Assembly: GCA_037954665.1 (NCBI GenBank) | Contig: JBBMOL010000147.1 | Location: 186,001 to 250,000, forward strand | DNA: 64,000 nucleotides | Origin: Laguncularia racemosa | Lineage: Eukaryota > Streptophyta > Magnoliopsida > Myrtales > Combretaceae | Direction of reading: 5' to 3' | Part shown: positions 13,038 through 25,982 of the stretch, one piece after another | Layout of the letters: each line of letters begins with the position of its first letter | How positions within the stretch are numbered: the stretch's first letter is position 1 | The notes under the pieces: generated by a model | What the model was told of the DNA's origin: nothing | The model's input: only the letters and a program-made list of their open reading frames with translations | Database searches by the model: none | Made by a program: the position numbers and the translations under genes

Positions 13038-13299
13038 TAACCTCTCCTTTAGAAAAGATTTGTCTTGAATATTCAAAATGGACATCTTTACCTCTAGCAT
13101 TAAATATCAACCTACATAATTGAAGAAGAAACAAATCATAACAACTCACACAAAAATGGAATACCATCTTCATCGCACAATCCTTCCATTCATCATGCAC
13201 TGGAATTAGAAGCTCTTCAAAGATGGGTTATGGTGGAACATGTTGCCCATAAGGTTGTAGTATTAACAAGATATCACAAACTATGTCCTCGACATGAAG

Positions 13300-13960
13300 T
13301 TTCTAAACTTGTAGTGAAATTTCATATGGTAGCTTAATGACATAGGGTTTTGGGCACTTGGTTAGAATCTCATTCTCCACTTTCTCTATACCCTCAATTT
13401 CAAAGACTTAAACAAACTCGTTATTATCACTTGGTTCCTCAATGCTTTTCTCTCCTTCATCCTTTATGAGGTCTAAATTTTCCTTCTCATCAATAGCTTA
13501 CTATATAGTTTCCACTACCTTACTCTCTTGTTTTACCTCAATCTTAATATTCTCTCTTTTTTTTTTATTGGGTTTGCTTTGTTGCTTTCCATCTTTCTAT
13601 TGATCTCTTAATCATTTCTAGGCTTATTTGTAAACTTTTCGTAGCTAAGGGTATTAACACAACTTGACTTTCTTTAATAAAACCATAAATATTCTTCAAA
13701 GGGTTATGTATCACATTATGATATGACCGTCATAGTTTTCTTAAGTATAGGTGGCACTGTTCAATGTTAGCAACATCAAAAGAATATTTCATCTAGGTAT
13801 CTATCACCAATCGAAACGATAATCCTTGCTTGTCTTGTCACTCTACTCATCTTGTGGTTATAGACAAGCCTATAAGAATTATGATGTTTAACAACTTTTA
13901 TGCCTAATCTATTAACCAATAGTTCAGAAACCATATTAGTAGGACAATCTTATACATGAA
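13300..13960 (-). pseudogene. Gypsy aspartic-protease region remnant
   Basis: Minus-strand translation of about 13950-13680 gives MVSELLVNRLGIK followed by VTRQARIIVSIGDRYLDE. This matches the segment after the active site in gypsy proteases, where the catalytic DxG would sit just upstream. The stretch then runs into a lysine-rich linker. Reverse transcriptase and integrase are missing. Stops interrupt the frame. Confidence 0.55.
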
Positions 13961-14111
13961 ACAACACAGCACATCCATAAAATTCACTATAAATGTAAAA
14001 CTTATTATAATCACAAACCAGACTTCAATAATAGAAACTATAACCAAAGATTTGATGAAATTAACCACTTATTGAATCGAAGCGTGCAAACCTTATGCTC
14101 TAATGCCAAGA

Positions 14112-15504
14112 TGATGCACTTAAATTCATAAACTAATTTAAGACATGGATCAAAAGCAAAATAAATAAATAAAGTTTGAATCTTTTCGAGTTTATGATGT
14201 GGAAAATGAATATTTTTATAGTTTTTGTATTTGTAGAAACAATAGAAATAAAGAGATATGAATGGATTGTTATTTGGATATGATGCACTAAACAACAAGT
14301 CAAACTAGGGTTTCATTTAATCCAATTGATAAGTTTATGGATGCCACAATTAGCATAAACAAAAGAATGGATTAATGCTAACACTGATATGACTGATGAT
14401 TAAAAAAAAAATCAATCTGTTAAAGACGGTTCAATATGACATATGGATCTTGTTAACAAAACATGTGCCATAATCTTAGAGAAAGGTTAATAAGAACAAG
14501 ATAAATTGAGAAGAATTCAATCCATAAAAATATATTAATTCATCAAATGTTGTTTGATACATTGCTTATCATCACCTGTTTATAGATGGACAAGGACAAC
14601 TACTGTTATGCAGGGTTTCCAAGAGGTAATTAAATTACTTGCAAAGGGGAAAAAAGTTAGCCCAGGGGGGTTGCTGGAGTTTATTCTGGCGTAGTCACTC
14701 TGATGCCTAAGTTAACACAAGTAGGAAATGAATGAGATATAGAAACATCGAAAGTATAAGAGTAAAGAAATCCTTTATCTAGTAATCTTCAATCTTTATT
14801 TATAAGAGTTGTGGATGATCCTAATATGGGAAGTGCATTAACTTTTGATATCTTCTCTTAATATTGCAAGGACATATCTTTGACCAGCCCCTTTCCTTAT
14901 CAGTATCATTCTCCTATGTTAATATGTTATGGGGATAAACGTGGAGATCTGGGTTGATCTAGGTTGGGAACTTTAGACTTAAAAGACAAACAATTTTATG
15001 TTGAAATAGGTCGGTATGGGTGAGTGGAGCTCAAACAGGAATCTGAGTGAGCTAAAATGGGCCTTGGAGGTCCAAGCCGAAAGTGCTCTATCACCAGTTA
15101 CCTATATGAAATAATCACTACTATGGAAAAAATACTAGAAACAAAAGCAATATAAAATAAAATAATTATCATAATAATTAACAACTAACAAAATATACTT
15201 TGACCTAATTTAAACTAATTTCCTTATTCACAAAAAGGCAACCAAAGATTCTAACCAAAATAAAATACATAAGATATGGAACAAATTTCCGTAATTGGAA
15301 GTTGGGCTGGATTGGAATCCATTAGATCATTATCTAAAGTCAAGACTAGAAGCATCTTTACAATCAAAACTAGTCATAATTAGAAGCTTGTAAGTTGGAA
15401 TCATCATACATCGAAAGCACAAGCGTCAGAAACTTCCTCCAAAGCTTCTTCTTCTTTCTAATGTTATTCAAAAGCTTCTTAATCTTGGGTTCTAATTCCC
15501 ATCA
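14112..15504 (-). repeat. 5' LTR of the reduced element, interrupted
   Basis: Begins TGATGCACTTAAA and ends TCCCATCA on +. The length is 1393 bp instead of about 900 bp because another LTR (about 14604-15095) sits inside it. Its flanks match 12148-13037 on both sides of the insert. Confidence 0.75.
14604..15095 (-). mobile_element. Solo LTR of the Tat-type family, nested
   Basis: About 490 bp, starting TGTTATGC and ending GCTCTATCACCA on +. It aligns with the LTRs at 2439 and 11054 through GTAGTCACTCTGATGCCTAAGT, the TTTATAAGAGTTGTGGATGATC segment, and the GGTCCAAGCC...CTCTATCA end. No internal region follows it, so it is a solo LTR left by recombination. Confidence 0.75.
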
Positions 15505-15559
15505 AAACTACTATAAGCAGATAGGTGGATTGTCAATATGGTTACCTACTATAGTACAT

Positions 15560-15990
15560 GTCGAGTATTCTAAAGTAGAGTTATAAACAAGTTGAGTGGA
15601 TACAATATAGTACTTAACTTAAGCTTGACTTAAACTTAATTGAACTTGTAATTTTAAGCTCAAGTTCGAGCTTAACTCAAAGTGGCACTTGATGAGTTTA
15701 AGCTCAACTTGATTAAGCTTGTTTATGTAAAAATTATTCTTTAAATAAAAATGGTATAAAAATTAAGCTCAATTGAAAATTTAATTAATATTTAAATTTG
15801 ACTCGAGCTCAAGTAGGTTCATGAGCTAGTCAAGCCATACGTTATGAAGCTTTGAGGTTTAACTCGATAAACTACTTGAGTTGCTCGAGCTCGAGTTTAA
15901 CTTAATTGATGTAGATTGAACTCAAGTAATCACCTAGTCAAACTTGACTAGCTTGCGAATAAATTGACTCGCTATTACCTCATTCTAGAG
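15560..15990. repeat. Clustered CTCGAGCTCAAG-type motifs, possible hAT-type remnant
   Basis: Many short copies of AAGCTCAA, CTCGAGCTC and ACTTGA appear in both orientations. Dense subterminal repeats of this kind are typical of non-autonomous hAT elements in plants. No clear ends or target duplication could be set. Confidence 0.35.
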
Positions 15991-16134
15991 AGAAGCTATA
16001 AATGTGTCATACTAGTGGTGTAAGTTATTACTATAGATAGTTATAGTGTAGTAATTGCTCATTGGCTTATACTAGTAGTAAAACTAGTATAAAATTGATA
16101 GTTATGGTAATTGTGATGAGAATAGATGACTAAT

Positions 16135-16190
16135 ACACACGGATACACACACACACATACATATATATACATATATGTATTGTGTTGTTG
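16135..16190. repeat. CA/TA microsatellite
   Basis: An ACACACAC run followed by ATATATACATATATGTAT, a simple-sequence repeat in the upstream spacer of the transporter gene. Confidence 0.8.
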
Positions 16191-16831
16191 CATATAGTAT
16201 ATTAGTTGTGTGCATAGTGTAAATTGTGAATGTCATGGTGCAAAATGATTTTTGTATTGGATTTTGCTGCTTGCCAATGTTTAGAACTTGTTTTCAAGTG
16301 ATTACTATATGTAGCATCTTGATTTTTAATACTACCATTGGTTATGATTTGTAAAGTGGGAGTGGAATCAATAGTGATACTTATGAAGACTACGACTAAT
16401 GGAAATATTGTTTAGAAGGAAAGATTTATTGATTTCTTAATAATGAACTTGAGACTATTGGTGGTAGAAGTAGGATAAATAATTTCTTTGATTGGGTAAT
16501 TATGGATGATAAAGATTTATGGATGAGATTTATCATGAGGATATATATTGTAGAACTTTTTTTTTTCAACTACTATTATATTAGGAGGCTAATATTCACA
16601 CTAGTAGACTACAATGTCTTAACTATATATTGCGGATTTAGTAGTTGATTTTTTGAGCCTTGCATATTCTTAATATGTGTAGAAATATATGACAGATTAT
16701 TCATTTCTAGCTATTTGAGAGGTGGTATAGATTGTCAAAATGCATTAAGTAAAAAACAAATGATACTTTTTTATTATTTCTTATATGAATTAAAATTGTT
16801 TTTTTACGGTAAGTGCCTTGGATACACATGG

Positions 16832-16858
16832 TATATAAGGACATGGCTCTATAAATAA
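16832..16858 (+). promoter_or_regulatory. TATA boxes of the NPF3.1-like gene
   Basis: TATATAAGG at 16832-16840 and TATAAATAA at 16850-16858 lie 97 and 79 bp before the ATG at 16929. Either one would give a short leader of about 40-70 nt. No other plausible promoter signal is nearer. Confidence 0.5.
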
Positions 16859-16928
16859 GTGAGAGTAGGACGAGAGTTCCAACTGACTAGCTAAACCTAG
16901 CACATAGGAAATACTAAGAGAAAGAGAA

Positions 16929-19900
16929 ATGGAGGAGAAAGGCTGCCCGGACAAAAGGAAGAAGGGAGGCATGATAACGATGCCCTTCATCTTTTGTAAG
17001 TACATAGACATATAGCAACTCATACCATCTTCTATTCTTATTCGTCGGTTTGATTTACATGCTTATCTATGCTTACTTTTTTGCCTTACTGTTATAGAAA
17101 AGTAAGACATAGCATTCACTAAACTGTATTATGATTGTTCTTGTATATGGGAAATACACAGCAAATGAGGTTTGTGACAAACTGGCTGTGGTGGGTTTCC
17201 ACGCAAACATGGTGAGCTACTTAACGACTGAGATACATATGCCCCTCACGAAAGCAGCCAATACTATCACAAACTTTGGAGGAACTGCAAGCCTCACGCC
17301 GTTGGTTGGAGCTTTCATTGCCGACGCATATGCTGGACGCTTTTGGACCATAACAGTTGCCTCCATGATTTATGTCGTGGTATCACATCTCTCTGTCTCT
17401 GTCTCTCTCTCTCTCTCATCTGCATCTATCTGTGTTTGTGAAGATACAGAAAAGGCAAGTCCAATTCAGAGAAATATGCTTGGACACAATTATTGGTGAG
17501 GCTATTATTGGCTCCTCACAGCCACAGAAAACTCTTTCAATTTAATTCGTAACGTTTCTATATGTTCTTAATTCAAATAAGAAATATTATTCTTGAAAAT
17601 TAATAAAATTGTTGAATTAACTCATATTGCCTAGAAGTCCTCCTTTAGCAACCACAAAGAAAAAAAAAAAAAACCACCCTCATATTGCCTTTTCGAACTC
17701 GAGATAGTAATTTTATTATTCATATATACATCAAAGAATCTTTTTATTTTTATATTTCTTTCTTTTCTTTTTCTTTTTTTTTGGCACCCTATTTGTCTTT
17801 ATGAACTCTATTCTATATGGTTCTAATAATAAATAATCACCCTCCGTACATTTCGTTATGGTTTCACATTCGAGAAAATTTTTATGAAGAAATCTATCAA
17901 TTTGATCAATCTTGTACATATTAGTTGCATCGAACTAAACAAAGAAATGTTTAATAAATTTATTTCACTATTATTTAGTCATTTACTTCAAGTAATTTTG
18001 CTCGTACGAACATATTCTAACCAAAAAGACATTAAAAAAAAAAAAAACAATGTCCGTATCTCTATTATTAAAGAATAAGACACCCTCTAGTTTCTTACAT
18101 CTTTGTAAAAATAGTTATGTTTCATATTTTATCAAATACTTGAAATAGTTGAAATTTCGTTGAAGTTAAAATAACTAACATAATTCCATACAACTCCATC
18201 ACTCTCCTTATTTCATATCTATTCTCTTTATATCATATCATAATACAATGATTGCTTTTCATCATGTTAATCCATAGTTGGAAATTAAACTAATAATTTC
18301 AAAGAAGCAAAATCTCCACTCTTGGATACTTTGTTTTAGTGGGCAATACTTTAAAATATTATTTTTTTTATAAATATCATATTTAAAATAATTATTTCAA
18401 AAATAAGTTATGAAGGTATAGATTCGATTTGTATTTTCATAAATTTATACTGAAAGCATAGATATCACCTGTGTTTTTAATATAATTTTTTCATATTGAA
18501 AATAAGAATTTTATCTGTACCTTCGTAATGAAATAATTTTTTTGTTATAATATTTATGAATTTTTTTTAAAAAATATAATATTTTAGGGTGTTGCTCTTC
18601 CTTCCATCGCTAATCAATAATTCCGTACCTATCCGATCCAACGGTCCAAGCAAGAAACCAGTAAATAGGCGTGCGGCACCATATGGACCATCCATCCATC
18701 CATCCATGCCAGAAGATTTTGTCGGCAACTTATGATTGCCATGGAGAGGATGGATAATGAAAGAGCGGCACGTGTGTTCAGTCCAAACAAGCAATTTGTT
18801 ATCATGCAATCAAATCATTGGTAAAGAAGAGATAACAGAACAACTTAAGTTCACAAACTCAACATGAAAACGATGCTTCGATATCTTAAAAATTGTATTT
18901 TTATGATATATGAATGGGTCATCTTTCATGAAATTATCTCTATATTTTAGATGAAATGAAGCAGTAGGCTTGACTGAATAGCCATGTCCACATAGGTATT
19001 GGTAGGCCGTGGGAATAGCCTATAGGGGGCAACACTCGCATGGACAGATTTACTTTTTGTTACATAGGTTAAATTCTAACTTCATTACTTGTTACTTAAT
19101 TGAGTGGAGTGGAAGTTCGACTTTACATACCTGTTCTCACCTTGGATAATTATTAGTGGTAAGTTTCAATAAGGGATCAATATTTAGTACTTAAAATAAA
19201 TAATCAGTATTATATTATATGATTTAAATATAAAATTTTATTATAATACAATCAACTATAAGTAATGTGACTGTTATCTAATAGGTAACATTGATGTAAT
19301 ATTGATATGACTAGTTTATTATAAAAAAAAAAAATTATAAAATTATAGAAAATTGAAAAAATATTTGAAAATAGCAATAAATATATGAAAGTATAAAAAT
19401 TTTGGAAAAAAGGGAAAAGTTAATGTAATTAATGAAAATAAAAATAAAATTTAAAAAATAAAAAATTAATTTGATTAATAAACAAAAAAAGAAAAAAGGA
19501 AGAACTAGCCATCACAAGGCTAGGGAGCAGCTAAAACGATTAAAATAAACCTAAGTGGATCGTTCGATTCACTTATGGCTTAAGGTTTGGTAGGTGGTCA
19601 CCTTAAGCCACAATTAAGAAAAAAAAAATTGCAATGTTTTCATGTCTTTTTTGTCTTTCTTTTTTCTTTTTTTTTTTATTATTGCACCAATTTCTCTTTT
19701 ATCCTTTTTTTTTTGGAAACCTTTTTTAATTTTCTTTTGTTTTTTAGATTTTTTTTCATAATTTTATATGCTTTTTTCTTTTTTATTTGTAATTAAATAG
19801 TTACATCAATGCTACCTGTTAGATAATGGCCACATCAAATAGACTTAACAGTGTTATAATAAATTCTTCTGTTTGAATTATATAGTGTAATATTGATATT

Positions 19901-22900
19901 TTATTTTAAATATAAAAAAATTCAAAACCTATATAAAATTTTCCCTAAGTGTTAATCCTTTGCCATGTAATTTTTCCTCTAATTGCATATTGATTTGTGG
20001 GCACATGTTAATATTTGATTGTTATATAATAATAAATTTAATAAAAAAATCATCAAATATATTTAATTAAATAATATAATAAAAATTACAAAATAAGAAA
20101 AAACAAATGATAGACAATAAAAGCCCTAGGGCCCTTGCCTATTACCCTCTAGCAATAGGATCTCTATCAAAGCCTTAATTCTAATCATGACTCATGCTTT
20201 GGTGGGCATGCAATCCCTCAAAAAGCTAAAGTAAAAAGTGGAAATTTGAACCCAAAAAACCCAGTAAGAGGGTTTCTTCTTCGTTTTTTTTTTTTTTTTG
20301 GTTGCTTTTTGTGGGAGGTAGGCACCATCATAATCGGGTTACATGACCTACCTTAAAACAGTGTACTTATTTTTCTCTAAGTTGGTAGGTTGCAACCCAA
20401 TAAAACATTTAAAGCTTTATTAGCCACTACAAGATTACGGGCAATTGTCCACCACCAATCAGGGGTTTCACAACAGCTAGCCATCCCATTGCCTCAAGGT
20501 GGTTGGCAAGGGTCTTTAGGGGCTTTTTTTAACGCCATTTACTTTTTTTATTGGCTATGATTTTTTATTATATTATTTAATTAAATATATTTAGTAATAT
20601 TATTTTATTAAATTAACTATTGTGAACTAATCATAATTGATAAGTGTCACTTGTATCAATAGTTATAGTTAAAACACAAGTATGCAAGTCATCATAAATA
20701 AAAACACAAATATATAAATGATAAAAAGTCAAAATACAAGTATAGATAGTAAAATAATAAATTACATTGATCTGTTTAGAGGAATATCTTGCAATGAATA
20801 ATTTGTTAATGTGGAGTATTTATCTATTTTTAGTTTTGTAATTTAAGCTTAGTAATAGTTTTCAATCTTTTAATATTCTAATTCGAAATAACGAAACAAC
20901 CCTTATTCTCTTAAACACAATTTTTAAATAATTAAACTGGTCACATTAAACCATAAATAATAAAAATAAAATAAAAAGGGTTCTTATATCAAAATGTTTT
21001 CACTTTCATAAGCTTCAAATACATACTTAAATTTAACCAGAAACAAAATCTAAGCTGCAACGAGTCCATCATTCATGTAATACTCATCTTCTCCTATATA
21101 TATATATATATTATAATTGTAATGTAAGTATATAAAACCAAATAACTTGTTATGTAACTAATAAAGTAGTTTCTTTATTATATATATAAATATGTGTTAA
21201 TTTGACTAGAGTGAAAGAATCATTTAACCATTGATAAAAAATAATATAGATTTACAAGAAGGAAGAGTTATTTGATTTCATTTTTATAAAACCAATCAAA
21301 GTGTATAATTTTTAAAAAGCTTTAAAATAATACTCAAATTGTATATAAAATTCACAACAATGCTAACAAGTTGATCCGTACGATTTGCTTGAAAAGTAAG
21401 CTCGGTAGAAGTGGTTCGTATCAACCATCATTACCCTTGAAATGGTTCTTAGTCTATTTAACTAAAAAAAAACCTCTAATTAGTGTTAAACATGTGTGGA
21501 AATTGCAGTAGGCATACAGACTAGACATAGGAAAATGATTCAAAAATATAGCCAATAAATATGCTCTTAACTTATCTGCAATAACTTGCTTGGTCAACAT
21601 GTCTATTGCATTTTCCTCTCTACTGCTACGAACTTTCTTAACTTGATCCGGTGAAATCTCACATCAACGCGCTTCACCCTCTTGATATATATGCATAGTT
21701 CCTGGCCAAATACTTAGCTTTGTAATTATCACAGTACAGCTAAAACTCCATCTTGTTGAGCACTTGGCTGTCTAGCTAACCCCTGCTGAGCATAAGACTT
21801 TTTTATTTGTGAGAGTCTTTGTCCTCGCCATTTATTCATCCTCAGTCCTAGATATCTAACAGTGGCTTTCCTGCAGGAGAGTAAACACATAAACATAAAC
21901 CATCGTCGATTTCTTGTCATCTAAGTCCCCTGCATAATCTTCATCAACATACCTTACAATGGACATGTTTGCCAAACACAATCCCACAATTACACAACTT
22001 ACTGCACCAACATTTTGAACTCAGGAATGAGGTATGCTCCAACAGAGAGAAAGATGAGATATTAAATTAACAATTATGATTACTATAGTGGTGTGCGTTT
22101 TTTCCTTCAAAGCTATTATAATTAACTATGGATTTGATAGGTATGAGAACATAATAAAATACTTTATTGCTTCTCATGGGACGCAATTTTATCATTTTTA
22201 AGTAACAAAAATCTTTCTTACCTCTTAGTAAGAAGATAAGTCTTATTAGTTTTAAGTGATAAAAAAACTTTTCGCTCGTTACTTTTTTTTTTTTTTAGCA
22301 AAATATATATGATACTAATTGTCAATAACACGAGTCCTCAATACACTAAAAGGCCAAAAGAATTGATTTTATTAATTTAATAGGTAATGTGTCTAAATAT
22401 AGGAGACATTGTTTTATCGATATATCTAAGGATGATGAAATATCTTTATATCGGTTGTAAGGACGAAAACTATCGTCTTACTCCTTGAATTAGTTTAAAA
22501 TTCTTGTAATGAAGTTTCCTTTTTATAAATCGTCCAAATGCAAGGGGTGCCCATGATATAGTTGGATATATATCTTTATTACGATTTTTGAGAATGGAAT
22601 AATTATTCGTATAACTCCTATCTAGACATGTGAATTAGTTGAATCAAACCCTAAATCAGTCTGTCGATTCTTGAGTTCAAAATATATGAATTGGAATCGG
22701 TCCAAGATCACATAGACGAATCAGTCTTATTTATTTATTTTTCTTACATTTATTGATTCACTATATGAACCCGTCGAATTGACGGATCCTTTTTCGAATT
22801 GAACCAAGTTCAACCCAACTTTTTACTCATATCTACTCCTATCAATGGAAGAAAAGACTTGAGTTCTTGAAAATAAACACGGGAGAGTTCGCGCACAATG

Positions 22901-25188
22901 AAGGTATACCCACGGGTTTGACTGCTTGAAATATCACATGGATTAGATCTTTATGTGTAATATCCAATACATAATTGTCATAATTACTTCTTCATAAATG
23001 CCAAATAATATGCTTTTATTTTTGTTAGAAGTATATAATCAGTGTCAAAAATTGTAAAAATCATTAATAATCTGTTTTTCAAATTATAATAACATTACCT
23101 TTCTTGTAAGCCCCTTCGTGATAACACTAGCTATTTGTATCATTTTATTTGTAATAGATAGTCTCGTTTGTCCATTTCCATACGTCATTACGCCCCAATG
23201 AAGTCCTTGCATATTGTTAACTTTAGTAACTCATACGAGGCTTTATGTTTTCTAACATTAAACAAGGTATTAATCTGCTGCTACAATACTTTAGGGGATG
23301 TCAACGCTAACCCTTTCAGCTACCCTTCCTCAACTAAGGCCTCCCCCATGTAAAGGCGATCAAATATGTCAAGAAGCCAGTTGGGGGCAGCTAGCCATCC
23401 TTTACGGGTGTCTTTTATTAACTGCGCTCGGGGCGGGTGGGATCCGACCATGCGTGGTGGCATTTGGAGCGGATCAATTTGGCGAAACGGATCCTAGCCA
23501 AAGCACCAAAACATGGAAATATTTTAATTGGTATTATTTTGTGATGGGAGTGTCAATGTTGTTAGCAGTGACTCTACTGGTTTACATTCAAGATAATATT
23601 GGATGGGGTTGGGGATTTGGAATTCCAGCTATTTTGATGTTTTTGTCGGTTGTTCTATGGGTTTCCGGGTACCGGATTTACCGGATGTTGGATCCAGATG
23701 GAAGTCCGTTTACCCGATTGATACAAGTCTCCGTGGCTGCCTACAAGAAGAGGAAGTTGTCCATTGATGATCCCAAGTTATTATATGAAAATGATGACCT
23801 GGATGCCTCCATCTCTATTGATGGCAAGCTTCTCCGCAGCGAAAATTTGAAGTAAGACACATCTTTATCTTTCACTAAGCAATCATATCTTATAAAAAAA
23901 TAGCCACTTAGCTTGTTTCGAGAAAAAAGGTTTTTCAAACATTTTTTTAATCAATTCTACATAAAATGGTTAAATGTAATCATTATAATTAGTTAACTGT
24001 GGAAGGTAAATGTTGAACCCGATGATTGGTGCTGTTGATTAACAATTCTAGAAAATATGGATGAAAAATAGAAAACATTGTGATTATTTTTATTAACATT
24101 TTCCATGGTTATTATTTGTAACCAATATTGATGGCCTTAAGCCTCTAGTATTGATATACTTCGGGTCATCGATCAAGCTAACGAATATATTAAGTAATAC
24201 AACTGGCTAATTAGTTTTCAAAAATCAATGCTCTATAATGCACAATTTTGTATTTTGGTTTTGCTAAATAGATCTAATTAGACTGGCGTGTTAATGCAGA
24301 TTTCTAGACAAAGCAGCATATGTGACAAGTGAAGACAATCCAAAATCACCAAATCTATGGAGGCTAAACACAGTCCATCGAGTAGAAGAACTGAAAACTG
24401 TAATCCGTATGGGACCAATATGGGCAACTGGAATTCTCCTTTACACAGCCTCCGTCCAACAGGGCACATTTTCCCTCCAACAAGCCAAAACCATGGATAG
24501 ACACCTCACCAAGTCCTTCCAGATCCCAGCTGGTTCAATGACTCTCTTCACATATACCACCATGATCTCCACCATTGTTCTCTACGACCGTCTCCTGGTC
24601 CGCATAGCCCGACGATTCACCGGCCTAGACCGAGGGATCACCTTCCTCCACCGAATGGGCATCGGGTTCCTAATCTCGATCATAGCCTCCCTGGCGGCTG
24701 GTTTCCTGGAAGTAAAGCGGAAAAAGGCCGCCGTAGAACACGGTCTCCTCGATTCGCCTCACGCTACAATCCCGCTATCAGTTTTTTGGCTTGTGCCTCA
24801 ATACGGTCTCCATGGGATGGCTGAGGCTTTCATGGGCATTGGACATCTTGAGTTTTTCTATGACCAAGCTCCGGAAAGCATGAGGAGTACAGCCACTGCA
24901 TTGTTCTGGACAACCATTGCTGCAGGTAATTATATGAGCACGCTTTTGGTTACACTGATACACAAGTACAGTGCTGGACCTGATGGATCGAATTGGCTTC
25001 CCAATAACAATTTAAATAAAGGGAAGTTAGAGTACTTTTACTGGTTGCTCACTTTCTTGCAGATCATCAACTTTCTATACTATATAGGGTGTGCAAGATT
25101 TTATACTTTCAAGCCCATTCAACTCCATAGCATGAAAGCCAGTGATTATACTGGGAAAGATGAAGTTGAGCTAGCAAATAGGTTTTAG
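16929..25188 (+). CDS. NPF3.1: NRT1/PTR family transporter, NPF3.1-like (nitrate/nitrite type)
   Basis: A multi-pass membrane transporter of the NPF (NRT1/PTR) family, which belongs to the major facilitator superfamily and imports anions or small solutes with protons. The closest recognisable relative is Arabidopsis NPF3.1, reported as a nitrite/nitrate and also gibberellin carrier. Exons are 16929-16995, 17162-17379, 23295-23851 and 24300-25188. The phases close to give 576 residues, near the family's usual 590. The N-terminus reads KGGMITMPFIF. The first helix carries E25-V-C-D28-K29, where most NPFs have ExxER. GAGGIRPC is at 141-148, and FYDQAPESMRST at 467-478. The ATG is chosen because it is the first after two TATA boxes and gives the family's short N-terminus. 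Intron 2 is 5.9 kb and holds several elements. No stop or frameshift is seen, so it looks functional. The substrate is inferred from the family only. Confidence 0.93.
18341..18597. mobile_element. Small inverted-repeat element (MITE) in intron 2
   Basis: The left end GGGCAATACTTTAAAATATTAT matches the reverse complement of the right end, GAGCAACACCCTAAAATATTAT, across about 22 bp. The two halves stay partly complementary further in (AAGGTATAGATT versus GAAGGTACAGAT). About 257 bp, no coding capacity. A target duplication is not clear. Confidence 0.6.
19150..19975. mobile_element. Fold-back/MITE-like element in intron 2
   Basis: The outer ends pair as AAGGGATCAATATTTAG against AAAGGATTAACACTTAG. 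Further in, TTATCTAATAGGTAACATTGATGTAA pairs with TTATCTAACAGGTAGCATTGATGTAA. The centre is A-rich on one side and T-rich on the other, so the whole 0.8 kb could fold back. No coding frame is meaningful. Confidence 0.6.
19985..20660. mobile_element. Second fold-back element in intron 2
   Basis: A left arm (about 20000-20160) and a right arm (about 20470-20650) are inverted copies. They share ATATATTTAATTAAATAATATAATAAAAA and an inner block with CCCTAGGGCCCTTGCC against CCCTAAAGACCCTTGCC. Arms are about 150-190 bp. It lies directly beside the previous fold-back element. Confidence 0.6.
21540..22020 (-). pseudogene. Ty1/copia RNase H remnant in intron 2
   Basis: The minus strand encodes a YVDEDYAGDLDDKKST segment, the copia RNase H signature (usually DADYAGD..KRRST). 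After frameshifts it gives ENAIDMLTKQV, which matches the copia C-terminal ADMLTKP block. About 0.5 kb survives; no LTRs were identified nearby. Confidence 0.75.
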
Positions 25189-25398
25189 CGTTCATTCTCG
25201 TGCTCTGTTGTACCTCTGCTTCTTGGTTTCAACTTCCAAGGACTTAACCTGTAAATAGAGCAGTGGTATCTTTTGGAATGTTATATATATTCCAATAATA
25301 CAAAAGACCTTCTAGGGAAGCTGGTTTGTAATGGAACTTACAGTCACTTCTGTTGACTGCATAAATTTAAATATACTGCGGCAAATACTATTTGCCCA

Positions 25399-25404
25399 AT
25401 AAAT
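25399..25404 (+). terminator. Possible poly(A) signal of the NPF3.1-like gene
   Basis: AATAAA, the first canonical hexamer found after the stop, 211 nt downstream of it and followed by a T-rich stretch. Confidence 0.35.
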
Positions 25405-25982
25405 AAATGAGGAGCTTCTTTTCTAACTTTTTTTTTTTTTAATTCCTCCAAATAGTACAAATCATTCTTTTATTTAATAGAAAAATGAGTGACCTTTTAT
25501 CGATTTGTCCCTCTTCTTAAACTGTTTTTCTCTTTTTCATTGTTTCAAAATAAATGATTGTCTATATAATTATATTGATCAATATACTATATGCATGTAA
25601 TCAACTATATATAGAGTGGGATGTTTCATCATATCATATATAACTATTGTTTTGTCATTATTAGAGCATAGAATTATTATGATAAAATAAATTATATGTC
25701 TAAAGTTAGTCTAGTTAGTATGAACACTGTTTTTCCTTTAAGTTAAAATAGGCTTGAATCTCCCTCCTTTTAATTATATAACATGTATAGAAAACAATAA
25801 CATGGTAGGCTACATAACCTATACACATTATCTAAAATTTTATTGATAATGCAACACATATATACAAAACATAAAATTCTAATAACTGATTTCTTAAATA
25901 TGAAAATTTATTGATTATTTGTCCCTGATAAATCTACGATGTGTGTGCTAGAAAATAAATTCTATAATATCGTATTTATTTA

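Larger units (their letters stand above)
12148..15504 (-). mobile_element. Gypsy-derived LTR element reduced to LTRs plus a protease remnant
   Basis: Two direct LTRs of about 0.9 kb (12148-13037 and 14112-15504, the second enlarged by a nested insertion) bound a 1074-bp internal region. On the minus strand the LTR at 14112 ends CATCA. Three bases later comes TGGCATTAGAGC, which differs by two transitions from the common plant initiator-Met-tRNA primer-binding site TGGTATCAGAGC. At the other end, next to 13037, the minus strand reads AAAGGAGAGG, a polypurine tract. The internal region keeps only a degraded gypsy protease segment, so the element is non-autonomous. Confidence 0.75.
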
